Assembly: GCA_027604665.1 (NCBI GenBank)
Contig: JADGIZ010000051.1
Span: forward strand, 1 to 34,042
Length of the DNA stretch: 34,042 nt
Reading direction: 5' to 3'
Source: Polyrhizophydium stewartii
Taxonomy: Eukaryota > Chytridiomycota > Chytridiomycetes > Rhizophydiales
A program made the position numbers and the translations under genes. This document shows positions 23,443 through 31,090 of this stretch, piece by piece (position 1 is the first letter of the stretch; each line of letters begins with the position of its first letter). The notes under the pieces were generated by a model that saw only the letters and a list, made by a program, of their open reading frames with translations, had not been told where the DNA came from and ran no database searches.

Positions 23443-24513
23443 ATGTCCAACAGCAACCCGTACCTGGCGCACCTGGACCAGCCAAAGGAGTACTCGTATG
23501 CGCGGCGAGAGCCGAGTCTGGCAGTGCCGGGCAGGGACGGCGGCGTGAAAACCGAGCGCCCTCGAGCGCTCGGCCAGCGGGGGGCCGGCACGAGCAAGCG
23601 CAGAGACACCAAGAATCACCGAGCGGAGCCGATCTTCGACTACGGCAACTACGCCAACTACTACCAGCGCCGCGGCCAAGAGCGCGTGGACTTGCGGCTT
23701 GCGGCCATGGAGCGCGAGTGGCTCGAGGGCAAGCGCGTGCTCGACATTGGCTGCAACGCCGGCGCCGTCTCCTTGGCCGTGGGCATGCTGTTTGCGCCTG
23801 CGTTGGTCGAGGGCGTGGACATTGACCCAGACTTGGTTCGAAAGGCCCGCTTCAACCTGGCGCTCCGGGCGTCCTTATGCAAGCCTCTGGCCAGCCCCAG
23901 CGACGGCGGTGCCAGCGGCTCGGACAGCGGCGGGGAAGCACCGGCGCTCGAGCTCGACTACTTCCCCGAGAGCTGCACGTTTCTGTTTGGGCTGCTGCCG
24001 ATTCTCCCGCAGGACGAGGAAGATTGGCAAGAGGCCATGCCTCCCGCCGCTTCCGCAGGGTTGGCCTTGGACATCGAAGGGCCCAGCGACCATGCACCTC
24101 GTACACCCGTGTTTCCCGCCAACTTGCGCTTCCGATCGAACGACTGGATGCAGGAGCCTCCGCTGTGCAGCGACGACGAGCGCTTTGATGTTGTGCTGGC
24201 TCTCAGCATCACCAAATGGATCCACCTCCAAGGCGGCGACGGCGCCATCAGGCATTTTCTAATCAAGTGCTACAAGGCCCTCCGCCCGGGCGGCCGCCTG
24301 ATCCTGGAGCCGCAGCCGTTCAGCGGATACGCCAAGCGCACCAACTTGACCAAGAAGATCAGGAAGAACTACGAGGGCATAAAGTTCAAACCGTCGCAGT
24401 TTGCCGACTTTCTGCTGAGCAAGGACGTTGGCTTCAAGTCTATGCAGGAGCTCAAGAAGCCCGACGCACCGTCGTTTGGCTCCAGCCGCCCGCTTCTTAT
24501 GTTTATTAAATGA
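23443..24513 (+). CDS. Bin3/MePCE-type RNA 5'-phosphate methyltransferase
   Basis: Intronless, 356 aa from the ATG at 23443; an in-frame upstream ATG at 23410 would add 11 residues and overlap the kinesin stop. Blocks: FDYGNYANYYQRRGQERVDL, SAM-binding VLDIGCNAGAVSLAVG, EGVDIDPDLVRKA, FDVVLALSITKWIHLQ, CYKALRPGGRLILEPQPF and the Bin3 C-terminal KPSQFADFLLSKDVGF. The family transfers methyl groups from SAM to the 5' gamma-phosphate of small RNAs: 7SK for human MEPCE, while fission-yeast Bin3/Bmc1 also associates with telomerase RNA and U6. The RNA substrate here cannot be read from sequence. A Gly/Ser-rich insertion follows LRASLCKPLASP (about 23885-23945). The stop at 24511-24513 directly touches the stop of the minus-strand neighbour. 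Confidence 0.92.
   Translation: MSNSNPYLAHLDQPKEYSYARREPSLAVPGRDGGVKTERPRALGQRGAGTSKRRDTKNHRAEPIFDYGNYANYYQRRGQERVDLRLAAMEREWLEGKRVLDIGCNAGAVSLAVGMLFAPALVEGVDIDPDLVRKARFNLALRASLCKPLASPSDGGASGSDSGGEAPALELDYFPESCTFLFGLLPILPQDEEDWQEAMPPAASAGLALDIEGPSDHAPRTPVFPANLRFRSNDWMQEPPLCSDDERFDVVLALSITKWIHLQGGDGAIRHFLIKCYKALRPGGRLILEPQPFSGYAKRTNLTKKIRKNYEGIKFKPSQFADFLLSKDVGFKSMQELKKPDAPSFGSSRPLLMFIK
24502..24507 (-). promoter_or_regulatory. AATAAA on the minus strand, inside the Bin3 3' coding end
   Basis: TTTATT on plus reads AATAAA on minus, 7-12 nt past the stop of the minus-strand gene at 24514. It lies within the last codons of Bin3, so the 3' UTRs of these convergent genes overlap coding sequence. 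Confidence 0.4.
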
Positions 24514-25858
24514 TCAGTGCTTTCGAGCCCATGAGCCGCCTTCGGTGTCGATGGCGACCGACTCAGATCCAGCGCTTGCCGCCGTGCCCAACTCGTGGAG
24601 CGCGCGCTCTTGTACGAGCCTCGAGGTCGATGTCACGACGCCTAGCAGCGACCGCGGCGTGGGCAGGTCCTGTGAGGCGCACACGTTCTGAAGGATCTTG
24701 TACGAACGGCGGCCAAACTGCGGCCGCTGCAGCACCGATCCATCGCTGGCGCCGACATCCGGCGAGCTGCCTGCATGGATGTGCTGGCGAGGCTGAGGCT
24801 GGTAAGTTCCCAGCGGCAGCACCGTTTGAGGTGCATCGGCCGGATGCGACCGCTGGGGCTGCTGCCGTCCCCGCCCCGTGATTTGCGGGTTGGCGTCGGG
24901 TATCTCGGCCGCAGGCGCGACAGGCCGTTGCAGGCCTTCTGCCGCCACCGGCGCTTCGAGACGCCTGGGGATGTCCGTGCACATGGTGGGGTCAAAGCTG
25001 TTGTTCTTGAGATACAGCCTTGTTGCGCGGACTGCGATGCGGTTCTGCGGGGCAGCAGCCGTCAGCCGGCAGCCACGGGATGAGCTCAGATCTCAAGTTG
25101 GCGGCACCATTGCTTTGGCATCCTGCTCGGCGAGTCGGCGGCCGCCCTCCGTGTCGTGGTATGCAAGGGTGATTGGGTTGTAATTGACGCTGCGACAAAG
25201 GTGTCAGCACTCTGGCATCAGCGGAGCGAGCAAGCAAGGCCGCGAACCTGTGCGCGCCGAGCTTGGTGCGGCCGTGCTTGACCTTCCAAAGCTCCTGCTC
25301 CTTGACGTATTCGCGTGACATGCGCTCCCAGCGCTCGCGCTCCATACCATCAATCCAGTCTCTGGAATGAGCGGCTGCAAGCGTCAGACATTGCCACGGC
25401 GCCGTTGGGACGCGCGGCAGCATCACACCGCTTCAGGTTGATTCGCTCGTCCAGCTTGTCGCGCTTCTGCTGAAGCCGCTGCTTCTCGTGCTGCGCGACC
25501 TCGGATATGTATCTTTCGCGAGCTTTCAGTCGCGTATCGATGGGGGGGGTTGAGGAGGCGACAGGGGGTGTTTTGCGAATGACCAGAGCAGCCAGCGTCA
25601 GCATCGGCGACAGAGCGCTTGCGAGGGGACGGGAAGCCATCGCCACGCACGATCGGGGTAGTTGAGCGTCCCGCCAAACTGAAAGACCCCGTCGCTGTTG
25701 TTGCGCGAGTTGTTTCCGACCCGAGGCTGCCGCGGCAGCCGGGCGATGTCGAGGTTCTTGACGGGCAAGGCGGCGAAGCGATGCTCGTCCCGCGAGAACT
25801 GGTGCGACTCGAGGCCCGCGACCTTGTCCGTGACGATCTTGGGCTTTGTCTTTGGCAT
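24514..25858 (-). CDS. Unrecognised conserved-looking protein with YNPITL and NNSFDPTMC motifs
   Basis: Exons on minus: 25858-25651, 25522-25429, 25361-25248, 25189-25108 and 25044-24514, 342 aa, all in phase. No family recognised. Visible order: a basic N-terminus (MPKTKPKIVTDKVAGLES), SDGVFQFGGTLNYPD, a highly charged helix (ERYISEVAQHEKQRLQQKRD, then KLDERINLKR), DWIDGMERERWERMSREYV, WKVKHGRTKLGAHRSVNYNP, ITLAYHDTEGGRRLAEQDA, RATRLYLKNNSFDPTMC, and a Gln/Pro/Ala-rich tail of about 150 residues. The short Asn-Pro-Ile-Thr and Asp-Pro-Thr motifs flanking charged helices resemble uncharacterised cytoskeletal or axonemal-type proteins of protists and animals, but that is impression only. Intron 1 (128 nt, gtgcgt donor) is the least certain. 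It shares a 121-bp promoter region with the first GNAT gene. Confidence 0.7.
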
Positions 25859-25979
25859 GGGTATGGTATCGGAATGGCGAGGCCTCGCAGTCGCAAGATC
25901 GCCAAAGGCATGCCGCTCATCATGTCATGCAGCGCATGCTGAGGACATCGCCCAAGGGACGCAAGAACATCCTTGCCAG
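25859..25979. promoter_or_regulatory. Putative bidirectional promoter, unrecognised gene / GNAT copy A
   Basis: 121 bp between divergent start codons (25858 minus, 25980 plus). No TATA box seen; contains short direct gtatgg/ggaatgg-like stretches near 25861-25878. Confidence 0.4.
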
Positions 25980-27190
25980 ATGATCCTCTCCTTGGGCGTG
26001 CTGCTCGCGAGGCAGCCGACACCTGGCGAGTCGCTGCGTCTCGCCCGCGTCCTGACCCACGCAGGCCGCGGTCCCATGGTCATGCCAGTCGTCGGCCAAC
26101 TTGTGCGGTCGACCGTATCACCCAAGGGCTCGTACTACGAGTCCATGGACCACCTCGTCGTCGTCCACCGCGCTGCGCCACGGTCGGACGGCGAGCAGTT
26201 GACCTTGGCGACAGTCGCCGATGCCGACATGGTGCTCATCGGCATGTTTGGCACCACGAGAGGCAGCCAAGACGAAGGCACATTCGTGGCCTGCCCGACG
26301 GCTGGCCGCAGCGAAGCCGAGGCCAACGAGGCTGTCCGCCTCGCGCTGGCGGCCATCAAGGCGGAGATGCCAAGGCACTTGGACTCACGTGAGTCACCGC
26401 CGCGAGGCAGCCCGCTCTGTGTTTCGTTGCGTCGCTCACGGCAGAGGCAGAGAGCAGCTGCATTTTGTGGCCCGACTGTCCCACGCCGATCGTTGACTTT
26501 GTCAAGGCCGAGATGCGGCTACTCTGGGAGGATCATGTGTACGATTTGTACACTACCGACAAGGCGCCGACCAAGTTTGGTGTGGGCATGGGCTCGTCGT
26601 GGGTCGACGAAGAGACGGGAGAGACATTCGTCATTGACATAGTCCGCAGGAGCGACTTTGAGCTGGTGAGGAGCTGGCACGCCTTGTCGAGACTGGTTTC
26701 CGAAATGTGTCTGATGGAAAGCTGCTTGATCGATGGCTGTTCAACGACGCAGATGCTGGCAAATTTGTACAAATACGACCCAGAATACCTCGAGTTTATC
26801 ACACAAACGTACCCGTTCACCGAGCTCAACTGCATGATCCGCGCGTATCCAAAGGGGGCCGACCCCACAACGGCATCGCACGAGCAGGGCGAACCCGCCG
26901 CCTGGGCGTCGACTCATTATGATCTCTCGATCGCTGGACTCACCACGATGGAACGGTTCCGCCGGCGCAAGCTGGCGGCTAAGGGCGTCGAGGTTGTCTC
27001 GCACTTGCAGATCGAGTTTATGCGCAAGCACTTTCCGACCGTGTTCGACGATGGTGCGATGCCGCCGCTCAGCTTTGGCATGGTCAAGGACGGCAACGAT
27101 GCGTCGGTTCGCACCATGAAGGGATGCGGGTTCAGCAAGCTCGAGGGCGTGCGCTTCCAGTGGATTGGCATCAAGCTGTCGTCAGTCTGA
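25980..27190 (+). CDS. GNAT-like N-acyltransferase, tandem copy A
   Basis: Exons 25980-26388 (409 nt), 26451-26665 (215 nt) and 26753-27190 give 353 aa. The C-terminal third looks like a GNAT (GLYAT/FR47-like) acyltransferase: HEQGEPAAWASTHYDLSIAG, then FRRRKLAAKGVEVV where the acetyl-CoA loop should be, and SFGMVKDGNDASVRTMKGCG, the usual 'new neighbour' element before the last strand. The middle exon has WEDHVYDLYTTDKAPTKFG and GSSWVDEETGETFVID, and the N-terminal exon LTLATVADADMVLIGMFGT. Substrate unknown. The canonical loop Gly is replaced by Lys. The second intron (87 nt) is a multiple of three without a stop, so retention would still give a full-length protein. Family assignment is by motif shape. 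Confidence 0.78.
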
Positions 27191-27317
27191 CCGAGCGCCT
27201 CTGTCTCGCGCCAATGCGGATAATTGTGCCAATGAAGGCGTCGTCCATGCCCCACGTGATTGAGCACGGGGATCGAGCGGAATGTTGAATCAGGAGGCGT
27301 TCCCGAGCTGCCGACAA

Positions 27318-28555
27318 ATGCCCGGCCCGCTGCAGGTGCTGCTCGCCAAGCCGCCGACCGCCGACGAGGCATTCAGGCTCGCCCGGCTCCTGTCGATCTC
27401 TGGCGCCGGACCATCGGTGATGCTCGTCGTCGGGCAGCTGCTTCGCCTGGCCGTCGTGCAGGGGCCAAACTGCTGCACGCCCATCGACAACTTGATTGTC
27501 GTCCACCGCTCGGCACCACGGCCGAACGGCGAGCCTGTGACCTTGGCGACGCTCGCCGACGCCGACATGGTGCTCATTGGCTTGTATGGCACAAAGCATG
27601 GCGGCATGGACGAAGGCACGTTCTCGGCCCACCCGACCGCCGGCCGCACCGAGGCCGAAGTCAACGAGGCCGTGCACCTCGCACTGGCTGCCATCAAGGC
27701 AGAGATGCCGTCTGATGTCGACAAAGGTGGGCGGGAGAGAGGAGCCTGGCTGAGCATCACGCCACAATTGCCAGGCTGACATGAGGGCCGCTGAAGACAA
27801 GACCTTCATCTTGTACGCGGGCTGTCCGATCCCGACACTCGGCTACATCAAGCGCCACATGTCCCTTCTCTGGGAAGACCACCCATACGACCTTGTCGTT
27901 GCGGACCACGCGGTCCTGCAGTTTGGCGTGCGCGTGGGCTCGTCGTGGGTCGACGATGAGACGGGCGAGACATTCGTCATCGGCCGGATCCAAAAGGATG
28001 ATGTCAAGCATGTGAGCAGCGTTCCTCGTTGCGCGAACTAAAGCTCTCTGGCGGTTGACCGTCGAAGCATTTTCAACAACCGATTGCCCACCGTGACGCA
28101 TCCATTCTAACCAGGTGATCTCCGCAAAGACGGTCGAGTACGATCAAGAATATGTCGAGTTTGTCACGCAGACATATCCGTTCACGGAGCTCAATTGCAT
28201 GATCCGCGCATTCCCAAAGGGCATCGACCCGGCAACGGCATCGCACGAGCAAGGCGAGCCAGTGTCGTGGGTTGTGACGCATCACGACTTGTCGAGTGGT
28301 CTCTCAGCTACGCGAGACAAATACCGTCGCCGCAAGCTCGCGGCCAAGTGCATCGAGATCGTCATCCAGTTGGAAATTGAGTTCATGCGCAAGCACGGCA
28401 CTCGAGTCTTTGGCAACGGCGGGATCGAGCCCATGACGCACGGCTATGTGCGTGATGGCAACTTTGGGATGTTGCGCATGCTCGAGAGTTGCGGGTTCAG
28501 GAAGGTCGAGGGCGGGCGACTAAGGTGGATCGGCATCAAGCTGTCGTCGATCTGA
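27318..28555 (+). CDS. GNAT-like N-acyltransferase, tandem copy B
   Basis: Exons 27318-27726 (409 nt), 27797-28011 (215 nt) and 28115-28555 give 354 aa. Paralogue of copies A and C along its full length: MPGPLQVLL, LTLA-type block VTLATLADADMVLIGLYGT, EVNEAVHLALAAIKAEMP, ILYAGCPIPTLGYIKRHM, GSSWVDDETGETFVI, YPFTELNCMIRAFPKG, YRRRKLAAKCIEIV and YVRDGNFGMLRMLESCGF. It is the most divergent copy in exon 1, where the SPKxSxYESMDHL stretch of A and C reads VQGPNCCTPIDNL. An alternative in-frame ATG at 27282 would add 12 residues; 27318 is preferred because it aligns with the starts of A and C. The 127-bp spacer to copy A must hold its promoter. Its second intron (103 nt) contains stops, unlike those of A and C. 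Confidence 0.78.
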
Positions 28556-28663
28556 GTGTATGTCTGCGTCGCAGCCCGTGAGCTGCTCCATGCCAATGAA
28601 GCTGCGCCGTGGCACGTCGACCGTCGATCGAGTCATTCTTTTGGTCTTTCCCTGCCTCGGCAA

Positions 28664-29882
28664 ATGTCGCACCTGCTGCAAGTGCTGCTCGTCAGGCAGC
28701 CGACCACAGACGAGTCGCTGCGGCTCGCTCGCCGTCTTGCAGTGTCCGGTCCTGCACCCTATGTCATTCAAACCATCGGCCAGCTTGTGCGCTCGACAAA
28801 ATCACCGAAAAGGTCGCTCTACGAGTCCATGGACCACCTCATCGTCGTCCACCGCGCGGCGCCACGGCCGGACGGCGAGCACTTGACCTTGGCGTCGCTC
28901 GCCGATGCCGACATGGTGCTCGTGGGTCTGTTTGGCACCGAGCGTGGGGCAAGACACGAGGGCACGCTTTCGGCTCGCCCCACCGCCGGTCGCACCGACG
29001 CCGAAGTCAACGAGGCTGTCCGCCTCGCGCTGGCTGCCATCAAGGCGGAGATGCCGTCGCACCTCGATCCTGGTGAGCAGACATCATGAGGGTCGCCGCA
29101 TTCGCCGCCTTGGCACGGCGCTGACGCCGTCGAGTACAGAAACGAGCTTCATCATGTATGCAAGCTGTCCAACTCCGATTGTGAACTATATCATCAAGGA
29201 GATGCCCCTTCTCTGGGACGACCATCTCTATGAGATGTACGCCTCGGACAAGGCACCGACGCAGTTTGGCGTGCACATGGGCTCGTCCTGGGTCGACGAG
29301 CAGACGGGCGAGACGTTCTTTGTCGACAGGATCCGCGTGAGCGACATCGACTATGTGAGTGCATCGCAGTGCTTGCTCGGCCAAGAGCGGATTGTTCTGA
29401 CACTGCGTGCACGCGAACGATGCAACCAGATGCTTGCCGAGAAGACTGTCGACTACGACTTCGATTACCTCGAGTTCATCACACAAACGTATCCATTCAC
29501 CGAGCTCAACTGCATGATCCGCGCATTCCCCAAAGGCGTCGACCCCCCAACGGCGTCGCACGAGCAGGGCGAGCCCGCCGCCTGGGTCTCGACCCACCAT
29601 GATCTCTCGATCGCCGCCCTCGCCATCCGCGAGGCCTTCCGTCGGCGCAAGCTGGCGGCTAAGTGCGTCGAGGTCGTCTCGCACCCACAGAGCGAGTTCA
29701 TGCGCACGCACTTTCCGGCCCTGTTTGGTGAAAGCACCACACCGCCGGTCAGCTTCGGCATGGTCAAGGACGGCAACGTTGCGTCGATCCGCACCATGGA
29801 GGGATGCGGATTCAGTAAGGTCGAAGGCGTCCGATTTCATTGGATTGGGATCAAGCTTGCATCGATCCCGTCCGTCGAATAA
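28664..29882 (+). CDS. GNAT-like N-acyltransferase, tandem copy C
   Basis: Exons 28664-29072 (409 nt), 29140-29354 (215 nt) and 29430-29882 give 358 aa. Closest to copy A, especially in exons 2 and 3: SFIMYASCPTPIVNYIIKEM, GSSWVDEQTGETFFVD, FITQTYPFTELNCMIRAFPK, FRRRKLAAKCVEVV, SFGMVKDGNVASIRTMEGCG and FHWIGIKL. Intron 2 is 75 nt, a multiple of three without an in-frame stop, as in copy A. The stop codon TAA sits inside AATAAA (29878-29883). The ubiquitin-like gene begins only 26 bp after the stop. Function as for copy A; the three may acylate small amines or amino-acid conjugates, but nothing in the sequence fixes the substrate. Confidence 0.78.
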
Positions 29883-29883
29883 A
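29878..29883 (+). promoter_or_regulatory. AATAAA overlapping the stop codon of GNAT copy C
   Basis: TAA at 29880-29882 is contained in AATAAA, as in the aminotransferase gene. The next start codon is at 29909. Confidence 0.4.
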
Positions 29884-29908
29884 CGCCTCCGGTCGACTTT
29901 CCCCGAGA

Positions 29909-30397
29909 TGATTGTGATCGTCAGGGTCGGTGACGACAGATGCGGGCAGAAGGCGGCGGCAGACGTCGTGCTGACTGCATCCCAAGACACTGGGTGGCCG
30001 GGTGGGTCCCGACCACACGAGCAGCGCAGCAGCAGGCGTCCGAGAGAGACCGCTGATGGCAGGACTGCCAGTACATGGTGTTCTCGCTCAGCATGGACAG
30101 CACGGTGAGCTCCGAACACACCGACGTCGCTCGCTCCGTGCGCTGACGCCGACGGCAGGTTTTGGACGTCAAGCGGGAAGTGGAGAAGAAGCACTGGCCC
30201 CATTCCTCCTACCAACGTCTCATCTTCGGCCGCCGGATACTGTGGGTCTGCGCTGGCCAGCCCGCCGAACCAGGGGTGCTGCTGACGCCAGCCAAAGAGG
30301 CGACGACGAGCTCCTCGTCGACACCGGATACACCAACGGGGCCTTGATATATATGGTGCCGAGACTCAGGACAGGCACACCCGAGCCATCCTTGTGA
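29909..30397 (+). CDS. Small divergent ubiquitin-like protein 1
   Basis: Five tiny exons: 29909-29926, 29987-30001, 30063-30104, 30159-30241 and 30298-30397, 85 aa in one frame. The product aligns with ubiquitin over its whole length: MIVIVRTLGGR matches strand 1, MVFSLSMDSTVLDVKREVE matches strand 2 plus the helix, YQRLIFGRRIL matches the QQRLIFAGKQL stretch around Ile44, and TNGALIYMVPRLRTG matches the last strand and the C-terminal LRLRGG. Here the tail reads LRTG followed by TPEPSL, so the Gly-Gly needed for conjugation is absent unless other processing occurs. The splices are supported by phase and by the ubiquitin alignment. The six-codon first exon is shared in layout with the next gene. 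A 40-nt intron at 30394-30433 could instead fuse it in frame to the second domain. Confidence 0.75.
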
Positions 30398-30467
30398 TTA
30401 CCGGCCCTTGCGAGTCACCGTGCCGCCGGCCAGGTGCACGGCAGGGTGGTGCGGCCCGGCTTGCCCC

Positions 30468-31090
30468 ATGATCCTGTTTGTGCGAGTGTGTCGCCGACAC
30501 TGCCTGGCGGCAGTCTGTCTCGAGCCGCTGACCCTGCTCTCGCCGCCAGACGCTGACCGCCCTGCCTGGGAAAGAGACAAACGAGCTCATCGTTCGCTAC
30601 TCGACCAGACCGGGGTTGGTGAGTGCTGCTCTGCCCGCGCAGACCTGGGCCACACGGGGAAGTGCCGGCTGACGCTGCCATCAAGGTTGCTCGGGTCGAC
30701 GCCAGCGCGACGGTGGGTCCGCTGCGACCTGGGCAGCCTGTGCGCTTGCTGACCGCTGTGGCAGGTTGCTGAGCTGTACGACGAGGTCGAGCAGCACGTG
30801 GGCCTCGAGCGCAACAGGTTTCGGTGAGTCGGATATGCTGCGCCATTCCCTGGCTCGATCAGCGGCGCTGTTGACACGGCTCGGTGAGGCCTCCTGTTCA
30901 TTGGCAGAGTCTTGTGGGGCTTGCGCGATGCACGGCCTGCTGCGAGATGCCGCTGTGCTGACTCCTCAACGGCAACCTGCGATGCAGAGAAGAAAGCGGT
31001 CTCGCTTTGATGGATCTGGGCATCCGCCCAAAGATGTCTCTCAACCTTATCTTTCATTCTCCGCTTCAACGGCATCGAATGAACGAGTGA
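30468..31090 (+). CDS. Small divergent ubiquitin-like protein 2
   Basis: Exons 30468-30485, 30550-30618, 30686-30712, 30765-30823, about 30889-30913 and 30988-31090, about 101 aa. MILFVRTLTALPG matches the ubiquitin start MQIFVKTLTGK, and RVDASATVAELYDEVEQ matches strand 2 plus the helix. FRLLFIGRVLEESGLALMD matches QRLIFAGKQLEDGRTLSDY, and SLNLIFHS matches the last strand. It ends PLQRHRMNE with no Gly-Gly. The first intron interrupts after six codons, exactly as in ubiquitin-like gene 1, so the two are duplicates or repeats of one polyprotein. The junction at 30823/30889 is one base out of phase with canonical GT-AG splicing: both ends carry CGGTGAG. The stop TGA overlaps an ATG (TGATG) used in the neighbouring TBC gene model. 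Confidence 0.68.

Noticed and set aside
29040..30215. Minus-strand open frame of 391 codons over GNAT copy C and ubiquitin-like gene 1
   Set aside because: Antisense to conserved exons; no start context or family features.
30908..31010. Alternative reading of ubiquitin-like gene 2 ending VLWGLRDARPAARCRC
   Set aside because: Using the acceptor at 30907 keeps GT-AG phase but loses the RLLFIGRVL-EESGLALMD strand, which matches ubiquitin far better.
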